A stretch of DNA of 34,440 nucleotides. It comes from a virus. Below the pieces are notes generated by a model. It made no database searches. It saw only the letters and a program-made list of their open reading frames with translations, and was not told where the DNA came from. This document shows, one piece after another, positions 1 through 7,525 of this stretch. The stretch's first letter is position 1. Each line of letters begins with the position of its first letter. The DNA lies in IMG/VR virus record IMGVR_UViG_3300017788_000088, positions 1 to 34,440 of that record; one strand, given 5' to 3'. The position numbers and the translations under genes are program-made.

Positions 1-350
1 CCTAGATAACTTTGCCATGTTATTGGCGATACCCTGCCAATTAAAGAAATACCAGATAAGCCAGCACCACCAAGAATTGCTCCTTGAACTAGTGCAAGAT
101 CTGCTGCAGTTTTTGGGGAATTCATAAAAACAGTATGCTCAATAACAATACCCTTTATCATATTATAGTGATCAAACAAAGCTTTAGTTTTAGCAGTAGC
201 ATCTATTACTTTTTCATATATGTTATCACCCTGAAAATTTATTTTTCCATGTCCAGTCAAAGTTTTGTGGGTATAAAAGGCAAACGCAAGACTATTAGTA
301 CTAGCATCAATAGCACAAATATGTTTTGGTTGATCAGTTGTCTTGTTCAT
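1..350 (-). CDS. RuvC-like Holliday junction resolvase (C-terminus cut by window edge)
   Basis: The first 116 residues are visible and the gene runs off the left edge. An RNase H-fold start, AIDASTNSLAF, places the first catalytic Asp at residue 15. A second strand, IVIEHTVFMNS, places the catalytic Glu at residue 71, followed by a helix (DLALVQGAIL) like RuvC's LGQARG region. VSPITWQSYLG at the edge fits the strand before the last acidic residues, which are outside. RuvC-family enzymes cut Holliday junctions or branched DNA; in a phage this would resolve recombination and replication intermediates before packaging. ATG at 350 has AAGGAT about ten bases upstream. It overlaps the 3' end of the zinc-finger gene by 17 bases, so the two are probably translated together. 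The family is clear from motifs; exact substrate is inferred. Confidence 0.85.
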   Translation of the reverse strand, partial: MNKTTDQPKHICAIDASTNSLAFAFYTHKTLTGHGKINFQGDNIYEKVIDATAKTKALFDHYNMIKGIVIEHTVFMNSPKTAADLALVQGAILGGAGLSGISLIGRVSPITWQSYL

Positions 351-627
351 AATTAAAATATCCTTTAATTTGTTTTAACATTTTATCCACTGCCTTTTTA
401 CTGACATTACAGTTAGAGCAAAATCCAGAATCATTATAAATGGATAGAGATTGATCACAACCGCCTAAGCATTTTCTAATTTTACCTTTGCGTTTTTGTC
501 TGCGTGTTACCTTGTAGCGCTCAGCAATTTTTTCTCGTGTAGCTTCATCTCTACACCTTTCGCTACAATAGATTTGATAAGTTACTTTTGGAGAAAAGCG
601 CTCATCGCATCTTTCACACTGTTTCAT
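334..627 (-). CDS. Small double zinc-finger protein
   Basis: A 97-residue protein with two cysteine clusters: CERC with CSERC (C-x2-C-x15-C-x3-C) near residues 4-25, and CLGGC with CSNC near residues 53-74. They are joined by a very basic linker (RRQKRKGKIRK). This looks like a nucleic-acid-binding zinc protein, but I cannot name the family. The frame is open to a TTG at 630; I chose ATG 627 because AAAGGA lies six bases before it. It sits between the Cas4-type nuclease and the RuvC-like resolvase and overlaps both (about 14 bases with the former, 17 with the latter), so it probably belongs to the recombination module. Confidence 0.8.
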   Translation of the reverse strand: MKQCERCDERFSPKVTYQIYCSERCRDEATREKIAERYKVTRRQKRKGKIRKCLGGCDQSLSIYNDSGFCSNCNVSKKAVDKMLKQIKGYFNYEQDN

Positions 628-1447
628 CAAATCCTTTCAAAGAATCAATCTTCACTACACCTGGCTCTGCAAGTGCACATGCTGTTTTTACTGGACAGCC
701 TTTGCATATCTTAGCGTTCGATCTATAGTTTTTTTGTGGAAGATTTTTATCTTTCCAAGATTTATAAACAACTCGCATCCAATCAAAAGCGGTATTGACC
801 CAATTCTTATATTGCTCAGTTACTTCTATTGGAAATACAACAAGGTCATGATTATTTTTATTTTCATAAATCAAAACACCTTTTGCTTTACCCAACACCT
901 TCATATAAATAATCAACTGCTTAACATGATAGTCTGCTGGCTCTCCCTTATTTTTGAAATATTCAAATGATTCAGATTTCATTGTTTTGATTTCACCAAC
1001 GACTTCTTCATTTTCTATTTCAAGCATGGCGTCTCCCCAACCAAAGATTGGCGGATCTGATTGAGCAACCTTAAACTCTGTTGTATCTCTTTCCTTGCCA
1101 GTTTCTTCAAAATACTTCTCATCTAGAAACTTCTTTGCTACTCCAGAATCTAGCATAGCCTGCTGAATTCTATCGTGAGACATTGTTCCAGCAGTCATAT
1201 TAGCAACATCATATGGTTCATTGTCGCTTTCAAATATATTTCCTTCAAAAGCAAGATACCAATATCTTGGACACTCTCCATGTCCATAAACTAGGCCAGA
1301 CGGTGCAAATGTTTTCTTTTTGGTAAACTTGGGCTCTTGTTTTGCTATATACCCACTATTGATTTTTTCTATAAGGGCATCGGAATCAAGTATATGAGAT
1401 TTCTCATCTACTTTTTTCATCATCTGCTTTATCAAGTTTTTAGTCAT
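614..1447 (-). CDS. Cas4-family PD-(D/E)XK exonuclease
   Basis: 277 residues with the RecB/Cas4 nuclease core: His91 in the MSHDRIQQ helix, Asp139 in GWGDAML, Glu152-x-Lys154 in VVGEIKTM, and the QxxxY motif (Gln177, Tyr181 in KQLIIYMKV). Cys59 (GECPRYW) plus Cys248, Cys251 and Cys257 (CKGCPVKTAC) match the one-plus-three cysteine pattern that holds a 4Fe-4S cluster in Cas4 and AddB. Such enzymes degrade single-stranded DNA from ends. There is no CRISPR array or other cas gene here, so the likely role is phage recombination or DNA-end processing beside RecA and RuvC. ATG 1447 has AAAGGATT upstream, and a candidate extended -10 lies in the gap before it. Confidence 0.9.
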   Translation of the reverse strand: MTKNLIKQMMKKVDEKSHILDSDALIEKINSGYIAKQEPKFTKKKTFAPSGLVYGHGECPRYWYLAFEGNIFESDNEPYDVANMTAGTMSHDRIQQAMLDSGVAKKFLDEKYFEETGKERDTTEFKVAQSDPPIFGWGDAMLEIENEEVVGEIKTMKSESFEYFKNKGEPADYHVKQLIIYMKVLGKAKGVLIYENKNNHDLVVFPIEVTEQYKNWVNTAFDWMRVVYKSWKDKNLPQKNYRSNAKICKGCPVKTACALAEPGVVKIDSLKGFDETV

Positions 1448-1464
1448 TATAATCCTTTTACTCT

Positions 1465-1473
1465 ATTATATCA
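1465..1473 (-). promoter_or_regulatory. Candidate extended -10 promoter before the Cas4-type gene
   Basis: The minus strand reads TGATATAAT in the short gap just after the upstream gene's stop codon and about 18 bases before the Cas4-type start. The TGn extension is present, but no good -35 hexamer is found at 15-18 bp spacing. The same element recurs in other gaps of this genome. Confidence 0.4.
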
Positions 1474-1474
1474 G

Positions 1475-1789
1475 TTAGCGAATTATGTACTTGAGGGCAG
1501 ATACTAAATCATTAATGGCTTCTGCTGCAGTATAGTATATATTCTTTTTGCCTCTGTCTGACTTGTCCACATTAGTCATCCATGTTGCTTTAAAAGACAT
1601 TTTAGCTGCAATAGCTTGTAGTCTTACTATTTCTACCGTCGCCACATTAAGCGGTATGTCTGGCTTAAGAATAATCTTAGCAATAAAGGTGAGTGCAGCA
1701 GTTAGCTCCTCATCTTGCATATAATCTGCTATTTCAGATAGTCCGCTGACCATCTCAATAGTTGTTTTATTTTGTTCCTTCTGTTCCAT
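1475..1789 (-). CDS. Small helical protein of unknown function
   Basis: 104 residues with no recognised family. The sequence is mostly amphipathic helix: an acidic N-terminal part (IADYMQDEELTAALTFIAKII), then IVRLQAIAAKMSF and a C-terminal helix EAINDLVSALKYI. It has no cysteines, signal peptide or membrane segment. ATG 1789 follows a strong GGGAGG seven bases upstream, one of the better ribosome sites in this module. The start overlaps the end of the preceding nuclease-like gene by 23 bases. Its position between two nuclease-type genes suggests a role in replication or recombination, perhaps as a partner protein; that is context only. Confidence 0.8.
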   Translation of the reverse strand: MEQKEQNKTTIEMVSGLSEIADYMQDEELTAALTFIAKIILKPDIPLNVATVEIVRLQAIAAKMSFKATWMTNVDKSDRGKKNIYYTAAEAINDLVSALKYIIR

Positions 1790-2081
1790 TTTTTTCCTCC
1801 CACGTAAGTTGATCTAATAAATCAAACTCTATAATCGCTAAACGAGTTTTACTATTTCCTTCTCCTAATATTACCACTATGGCTGGAGATTTATTAGTAC
1901 CCGCCTTAATAGCATCTGTTACTGCTTTTGCCCAAACGTCTTTATTGAGTGTAAAAGATTTTGATGATTCTTTAAAATCAACAACAAAGTCTCTCCATGT
2001 AGCATCACCCTTTTTGGTATTTCTACCAGAGTTTTTATGCTGCTTGGCACCTATTCTTTTGCTTTCATTCTTCTCGCTCAT
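1767..2081 (-). CDS. Putative small PD-(D/E)XK nuclease (Holliday-resolvase-like)
   Basis: 104 residues. After a basic N-terminus (KRIGAKQHKNSGR) comes KKGDATW and then FVVDFKESSKSF. This resembles the pattern of small resolvase-type PD-(D/E)XK nucleases, with Asp26 as the first acid and Asp35-x-Lys37 replacing the usual Glu-x-Lys. A helix and a final strand (PAIVVILGEG, RLAIIEF) follow as in that fold. The frame is open up to a TTG at 2105, but ATG 2081 has AGAAGGA five bases before it and was chosen. It overlaps the zinc-ribbon gene by 17 bases. The assignment is by motif only: the active site is plausible but not proven. Confidence 0.65.
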   Translation of the reverse strand: MSEKNESKRIGAKQHKNSGRNTKKGDATWRDFVVDFKESSKSFTLNKDVWAKAVTDAIKAGTNKSPAIVVILGEGNSKTRLAIIEFDLLDQLTWEEKNGTEGTK

Positions 2082-2250
2082 AATCCTTCTTCTTTTTATA
2101 TCCAACCTGAAAAACCTGAACTTCGCTTAAATGTTTGTTAGGACAAAGCCAAGTCCCCATTCCAGTGTCTTCATATATTCTTATAGACTTTACTTCTTCT
2201 TTGCAGGTTTTACAAGGAAACTTGCCAGGATATGTTGTAAAGTTAGACAT
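2065..2250 (-). CDS. Small zinc-ribbon protein
   Basis: 61 residues with CKTC at 13-16 and CPNKH near 36-40, a C-x2-C-x19-C-x3-H pattern expected to bind one zinc. The C-terminus is basic then acidic (YKKKKDYEREE). ATG 2250 overlaps the end of recA by eight bases (ATGTCTAA) and lacks a strong ribosome site, so translation is probably coupled to recA. Function is unknown; position suggests a recombination accessory. Confidence 0.75.
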   Translation of the reverse strand: MSNFTTYPGKFPCKTCKEEVKSIRIYEDTGMGTWLCPNKHLSEVQVFQVGYKKKKDYEREE

Positions 2251-3259
2251 CGAATAGCTTGGTTCTTAGTTGATCTTGCAAGTCCAAATCCTCTCTTACT
2301 CTGTTTACTAATCCATCACGACCTTGAACTTTTGTGCCATCTTCTAACTGATACCATGCGCCAGTTCTGCTAACAAGACCAGCAAGCTCAGCGGTGTCAA
2401 CAAGGTCGCCAATAGTATCAATGCCAAGATTATCACCTCTAAAATAGAAATCGTACTCACCACTTTGGAAGGCAGGCGAAGTTTTAGAGAATTGTAATTC
2501 CCAACGAACTTTGCGACCAATCTTTTCCTCAATGAGTTTGTCTCCGACATGTATTTTTCCTTTAATTGCCTGATTGTCTGATTCAGATGAAAATAGTTTG
2601 ATTACTGTAGATGAATAAAACTTTGTAGCCTGTCCACCTGTAGGCTGTTGGCTAGTGTACATGGCATTGATATTATTTCTTGATTGACTAATTAGTACAA
2701 ACAGTGTTGGCTTTACTTTGTTGTTTGCATAGTTAATCATTTTCCATGCATTGCTAAAGTCACGAGACTCTGCACCAATCTGTTTTGTATTCTCTAGTTG
2801 CTTAAGCTCATCTGAATCTTTTTCAAAATAAATGGCAGGAAGCAAAGATGTTATAGAATCAACAACAATCATATTAACTCCAGCCTCCATTAAATTAATT
2901 CCAACATCAACCATCTCATTAATAGTTCGTGCCTGAGACACTATTAGATTAGATGTATTAACTCCAAGTTTTTCTGCCCAATCTTTATCGTATGACATTT
3001 CTGCATCAATCCATGCACATACCTTGCCTTCTTTTTGTGCTAAGGCAATCATCTGTAAACACAGAGAAGACTTTGCACTAGACTTACTACCCCAAATAAG
3101 CACTTGTCGTCCATATGGCAAGCCACCGTTTAGTGCACGATTAAGACCAAAGCTAGGAGTTGCTGCATATTCGGTCTTTGGAACTTCATCTCCAACAAGA
3201 ATATTCTTTCTTAGTTTAGGATTTAGTTGTGCCAATACCTCTTCTACTGTTACTGTCAT
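2243..3259 (-). CDS. recA: RecA-like recombinase
   Basis: 338 residues, slightly shorter than bacterial RecA (about 350). The ATPase core is clear: Walker A at 57-65 (GSKSSAKSS), the catalytic Glu in IDAEMSYD (Glu87), Walker B at 130-135 (MIVVDSIT), and a DNA-binding loop L2 like RecA's (QQPTGGQATKFYSS, 204-217). It would form filaments on single-stranded DNA and drive strand exchange using ATP. The glycine before the Walker A lysine is replaced by alanine, which is unusual. The start ATG shares one base with the MazG stop (TAATG). It sits upstream of Cas4-type and RuvC-like genes in one likely operon, giving end processing, strand exchange and resolution together. Confidence 0.92.
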   Translation of the reverse strand: MTVTVEEVLAQLNPKLRKNILVGDEVPKTEYAATPSFGLNRALNGGLPYGRQVLIWGSKSSAKSSLCLQMIALAQKEGKVCAWIDAEMSYDKDWAEKLGVNTSNLIVSQARTINEMVDVGINLMEAGVNMIVVDSITSLLPAIYFEKDSDELKQLENTKQIGAESRDFSNAWKMINYANNKVKPTLFVLISQSRNNINAMYTSQQPTGGQATKFYSSTVIKLFSSESDNQAIKGKIHVGDKLIEEKIGRKVRWELQFSKTSPAFQSGEYDFYFRGDNLGIDTIGDLVDTAELAGLVSRTGAWYQLEDGTKVQGRDGLVNRVREDLDLQDQLRTKLFDV

Positions 3260-3576
3260 TAGAATCTTACCCCATGCTTCTTTGGTCTATGGGAATTCTT
3301 TTCCATCTTTTCTTTAACTGCATAGTCAAGAGACTTGGTTACATACCCCGCCTCTGCGATGCCAGCATACAGGTCAAGAGTACGAATAAGAATATCTGCA
3401 AACTCATCTGATATTTGATCTGCATCCATATCTTTACGAAGGGCTTCCATGGCCTCTGATACCTCAGACACAATCATCATCATCTGCTTTGCTATAAAGA
3501 TAGGGTCTACTGTTCTATCCCAAAAGCCTTTGTCTACTGCGTTTTTATGTATTTCTTCTGCTAGTTCATCAAACAT
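3259..3576 (-). CDS. mazG: MazG-like nucleotide pyrophosphohydrolase
   Basis: 105 residues, one all-alpha MazG domain. The metal-binding motifs are visible: Glu38, Glu41 and Glu44 in SEVSEAMEALR, then Glu58 and Asp61 in DEFADILIRTLDL. Family members hydrolyse NTPs or dNTPs to monophosphate and pyrophosphate. In phages they are proposed to adjust nucleotide or alarmone pools; which substrate applies here cannot be read from sequence. The start overlaps the end of the polymerase gene by eight bases (ATGTTTGA) and the stop overlaps recA by one, so it is translationally linked to both. Confidence 0.88.
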   Translation of the reverse strand: MFDELAEEIHKNAVDKGFWDRTVDPIFIAKQMMMIVSEVSEAMEALRKDMDADQISDEFADILIRTLDLYAGIAEAGYVTKSLDYAVKEKMEKNSHRPKKHGVRF

Positions 3577-6500
3577 TTACTACATCCTCCATTATTACTG
3601 TTCCATCTTTTGTTTTACCAAATTCAAATTTATAAACATTACCCGCTTCTACATGCATATATGCTTTAGGAAATGCTGTTGGAAATACTGTTACTGCATG
3701 TAATTCTCTGCTTGCATCGGCCAGAGTAAGAGATGCCATCTTCTTGCCAGTCTTTGTTGCCCTAGGCTTAAATGAAACAACAAACATTTCATCATCTTTA
3801 TATGGCAACATCTTGTAATTTAAAAACTTAACAAGTGCGTCTTTAGATTCTTTTATTTCATCCACAGGGACTGCAGATACAACCCTATTATCGTTTGCAA
3901 GAATAATATAAGAACGACCAGCCTCAATAGTGGTATTTTCTTCATCAAATATACCTACGCTTCCTGTCTTATCTAACAACTCTACCCTTGACCATCCTTT
4001 TGATCTCTTAATTGATTTTACCATACCCATCAAAATGAATGCGCCCTTTTCTTCATATTCTTCAATATCATTTATGTACGCATAATAGTGTTGTGGTATA
4101 GATATATTAAATTCAGGAAGATTGAGATACTCATATAAGTTCTCTTTAACCTTTACTGCATCCCCTGGATTATCTGGGAAAGTTAGTGCACCAACAGCAT
4201 TCATTGCCTGAAGTGCACGGCTATTAACTCCGTTACCTTTTGTAAAAGTAAACTCTTCTACTTCTTTAAACGTTTTAAAAGGTCTTGCTTCAATATATCT
4301 CTCTGCAATTTTGTCAGATATAAACTTGATAGCACTGAGTCCAAACCTAATGCCCTTACCCTCAATTTTAAAATCTTTATCCGAATCATTAATATGAGGT
4401 AGTTTAATTGGAATGCCCATTCTTTTTGCTTCAATTAAGTACTCCGTTCTTGCATCTTTATCCTTCTCATTTTTGAGAAGAGCAAACATAAATTCTATTG
4501 GATAATAATATTTTAACCACGCCGTCCAATACGAGAGCGTAGAATAAGCAACCGCATGACTCTTGTTGAACGAATATCCTGCATGTGCTTCAAAGTCATG
4601 CCATAAATCAAGAGCATCATTAGGAGCAACATAACGAGAAGCACCTTTAATAAACTGATCTTGGAAAACATCAAACTCTCTTGCGTCCTTCTTTTTACCA
4701 ATGATTTTACGAACCTTGTCTGCCTCTGCCATTGTCATACCACCAAGTTCAACGCAAGCCTGCATAACCTGTTCCTGGTATAGGATACACCCATATGTTT
4801 CTTCAGTAAATGGCTTTAATATCTGATGAATATAATCAATATTTTGTCTACCATGTTTACGAGCAATATAATCTTTACCAATAGTATTCATAGCACCAGG
4901 TCGGACGAGAGCGTTTGAAGCAGCTAATTCAGAAAGATTTTTTACACCCATCTTTATTAGTAGGTTAGTATATGGGGCTGCTTCGCACTGAAATACACCT
5001 TTTGTATACCCATCAGATAACATCTGATATACATTTTTATCATCCATATCAATATTAAGGATATCTATTTTCTTTCCGTGTCTATCTTCAATAATATCAA
5101 GAGTATCTTTAACAACACTTAAAGTCTTTAAACCAAGTGCATCAATCTTAATTAGACCAATGCGTTCTGCTTCTTCCATATCTACCGCCACAACTGGGAT
5201 ACGCTCATCTGCACCAGTTACATTACGAGTTTCCATAGGAGCATACTTAAAGATTGGCTCCTTGCTAGTTACTACACCTGCAGCGTGAATACCAGTTCCA
5301 CGGATGCGACCACGAAGTTGTTCACCATACGCTACGACTTCTGGATATTTATCACGAAACCAAGAAGAGTTTTTAGATGTACAGAAATCATCCCATGTAT
5401 CTACAGTCTTTAATACTTTATTTACATCTGGCAACGGTATGTTCAAAGCACGAGAAACATCTCGTACAACACCCTTATCTTTAAATTCTAGAAATGTAGC
5501 AATAGATGCAACATGCCGATATTGTCTAACTAGATAATCTTTTACTTCATCACGGCGTGAATCTTGAATATCTGAATCAATATCAGGGAAGTCGTTACGC
5601 TCAGGATTAATAAAACGAAAGAACAAAAGTCCGTGCTCAATTGGATCAATATCTGTAATACCAATTGAATAACAAAGAAGCGAACCAGCAGAAGATCCAC
5701 GACCTGGACCAACCATAATTCCTTCCTTCTTTGCCCAGTTAAGCATATTACGAACAACCAAAAAGTATGGGGCAAAATTCTTTTGATTAATAATTTCTAG
5801 TTCTTCATCAAGACGATCTAAGTATTCTTTGTTTGTATCAAGACCACGCTCTTTTAATCCTTCAAGTGCAAGTTTGCGTAACTCTTCTCCTGGCTTACGA
5901 TACTGCACTGGCAGTAGATTTAATCCAGATTGTATATCATATTCTTCAACCTTGTTACAAATCTCAAGTGTAGATGTAAACATTTCTTCATTATCAATAC
6001 CATGCTTTAGCATTGCATCTTTCATTTCTTGATAAGACAAAAGATGAATATCAAATGATTGGAATGACATTTGACGATCTGCACCATAAAGATAGTTAAG
6101 TCTTTCCATCATATCTTTATGCTTCTTAGACTTGTCGTATGTAGCATTTTTCTGTAATTTTGCGTGGGTATTCAGGATAAGCATTAGTTCCTGAATCTCT
6201 TTTTGGCTGGTATCAGAATGATGACAATCAGGAGTAACTACTAGCTTTACCCCCATAGATTTTGCTAATTCTACTAACCCTTTATTTACCTTTTCAGGGT
6301 TATGGGGCATTACCTCAATATAATAATCATCTCCAAAAGTTTCTTTAAACCATTTAATATGTTTCTTTGCAACTGCTAGTTCATCTAGTTCTACCGCTTT
6401 TGCTACCCAGCCACTTAGGCAGGCAGAGGTTACAATAATTCCTTCTTTATATTTTGCTAGTGTTTCAAAATCAAACCTTGGCTTACTAAAAAATCCTTCA

Positions 6501-6844
6501 GTCCAAGCAATCTCATTAATCTTGTTTAGATTTTCTAAACCTTGTTGGTTCTTGGCAAGAAGGACTATATGATGATAATTTTGATCAAGAGGATCTGTGC
6601 GGTCTACTTTTGCTCTCTTGTCAGCCATATCTGTTGTCATATAGCCCTCCACGCCTAATATGGGCTTTATGCCTGCTTCTTTTGCAACACGGTACATCTC
6701 ACGATGACCTGATAGAGTTCCATGATCTGTAATTGCAATTGCTTGCATACCAAGCTCTACGGCTCTATTTACATATTCCTGCGGAGTAGCCACACCATCC
6801 ATTAACGAGTAATGTGTGTGGACATGAAGCCCAACGTAATTCAT
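3569..6844 (-). CDS. dnaE: DNA polymerase III alpha subunit (DnaE-type, C-family)
   Basis: 1091 residues, near the length of bacterial DnaE. An N-terminal PHP domain (1 to about 215) keeps its likely metal ligands: His7 and His9 (LHVHTHYS), Asp40-His41 (ITDHGTLSG), Glu66 (GVEGY), His91/92 and CHHSD at 207-211. The polymerase core has GPGRGSSAGS at 379-388, the catalytic pair Asp421/Asp423 in PDIDSDI, and the third Asp568 in LIKIDALGLKTL. The C-terminal 200 residues contain an OB-fold stretch (ILMGMVKSIKRS) and a second beta-rich segment. It is the replicative polymerase; an intact PHP may supply proofreading. ATG 6844 lies right after the preceding gene's TAG TAG, with a weak ribosome site, so coupling is likely. 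Confidence 0.95.
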   Translation of the reverse strand: MNYVGLHVHTHYSLMDGVATPQEYVNRAVELGMQAIAITDHGTLSGHREMYRVAKEAGIKPILGVEGYMTTDMADKRAKVDRTDPLDQNYHHIVLLAKNQQGLENLNKINEIAWTEGFFSKPRFDFETLAKYKEGIIVTSACLSGWVAKAVELDELAVAKKHIKWFKETFGDDYYIEVMPHNPEKVNKGLVELAKSMGVKLVVTPDCHHSDTSQKEIQELMLILNTHAKLQKNATYDKSKKHKDMMERLNYLYGADRQMSFQSFDIHLLSYQEMKDAMLKHGIDNEEMFTSTLEICNKVEEYDIQSGLNLLPVQYRKPGEELRKLALEGLKERGLDTNKEYLDRLDEELEIINQKNFAPYFLVVRNMLNWAKKEGIMVGPGRGSSAGSLLCYSIGITDIDPIEHGLLFFRFINPERNDFPDIDSDIQDSRRDEVKDYLVRQYRHVASIATFLEFKDKGVVRDVSRALNIPLPDVNKVLKTVDTWDDFCTSKNSSWFRDKYPEVVAYGEQLRGRIRGTGIHAAGVVTSKEPIFKYAPMETRNVTGADERIPVVAVDMEEAERIGLIKIDALGLKTLSVVKDTLDIIEDRHGKKIDILNIDMDDKNVYQMLSDGYTKGVFQCEAAPYTNLLIKMGVKNLSELAASNALVRPGAMNTIGKDYIARKHGRQNIDYIHQILKPFTEETYGCILYQEQVMQACVELGGMTMAEADKVRKIIGKKKDAREFDVFQDQFIKGASRYVAPNDALDLWHDFEAHAGYSFNKSHAVAYSTLSYWTAWLKYYYPIEFMFALLKNEKDKDARTEYLIEAKRMGIPIKLPHINDSDKDFKIEGKGIRFGLSAIKFISDKIAERYIEARPFKTFKEVEEFTFTKGNGVNSRALQAMNAVGALTFPDNPGDAVKVKENLYEYLNLPEFNISIPQHYYAYINDIEEYEEKGAFILMGMVKSIKRSKGWSRVELLDKTGSVGIFDEENTTIEAGRSYIILANDNRVVSAVPVDEIKESKDALVKFLNYKMLPYKDDEMFVVSFKPRATKTGKKMASLTLADASRELHAVTVFPTAFPKAYMHVEAGNVYKFEFGKTKDGTVIMEDVVNV

Positions 6845-6847
6845 CTA

Positions 6848-7501
6848 CTACCAATCAATGTTTGTAGCAGTTGTTGATGGAGTATCAAATCCAAAGTAAA
6901 ATGCTTCTTGCTCTGGATATGGAACTTCACGGACTACCTTTTCAAGATTAAAATATTCATTACCTTCCCATTTAAATGGTTCAGTATCAGGTGTTGATGG
7001 AATAAGTGTGTAATTTGTTTCAGTACCCTGGCCATTACGCTTTAGTTTCCATACTAAGTTTGAGATACTACCTGTTTCAAGTGCATACTCACGAATTGTA
7101 TTAAATGCAGACTGCTTACTAATACCCTGCGACCATACTGCAATATATGGATCTTCTGTTCCATCATCTACAAGTACATTTGTGTAGAAACGAAGACGTG
7201 CTCTCCAGCCACTCTTTGGCTCTTTACGTGCCATTTCGCAACCAAAGCAACGACCCTCAGATTCCATAGTACATGCAGCCTTACGCTTATAGTCTTTTGG
7301 ATTTGTATGTTCTGAGCATACTACTGCCAATCCACGATCCTCATTATAGTTTGCCGAATCTTGGTCTAACTCGTTAACGAATCTAATCTTTGCTGCTTGT
7401 CCGTCAGCTAACTTAACCCAACGAACCTTTGTTCCTGTGCTTTCATATTTTGGCTTTTCAACTAATGCGTTGATGTTCTTAAGCCCTTTAACTATTGCCA
7501 T
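6848..7501 (-). CDS. Single-stranded DNA-binding protein with gp32-like zinc site
   Basis: 217 residues. A basic, beta-rich N-terminal half is followed by a metal site (Cys62, His65, Cys77, Cys85, Cys88). The His-x11-Cys-x7-Cys-x2-Cys part is close to the zinc site of T4 gp32 (His-x12-Cys-x9-Cys-x2-Cys). The C-terminus ends in a flexible acidic-aromatic tail (GFDTPSTTATNIDW), as tails of SSB-type proteins that recruit partners often do. It would coat single-stranded DNA at the fork. ATG 7501 has AAGGAG at good spacing and the near-consensus promoter at 7528-7557 lies just upstream, so this gene and dnaE may be the most strongly transcribed replication genes. The family is inferred from motif and context. 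Confidence 0.78.
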   Translation of the reverse strand: MAIVKGLKNINALVEKPKYESTGTKVRWVKLADGQAAKIRFVNELDQDSANYNEDRGLAVVCSEHTNPKDYKRKAACTMESEGRCFGCEMARKEPKSGWRARLRFYTNVLVDDGTEDPYIAVWSQGISKQSAFNTIREYALETGSISNLVWKLKRNGQGTETNYTLIPSTPDTEPFKWEGNEYFNLEKVVREVPYPEQEAFYFGFDTPSTTATNIDW

Positions 7502-7525
7502 TGTTTTCTCCTTATATAAGTTTTT

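Noticed and set aside
614-1447. Cas4-type gene as a sign of a CRISPR-Cas system
   Set aside because: No direct-repeat array and no cas1, cas2 or effector gene are present; the context is phage recombination.
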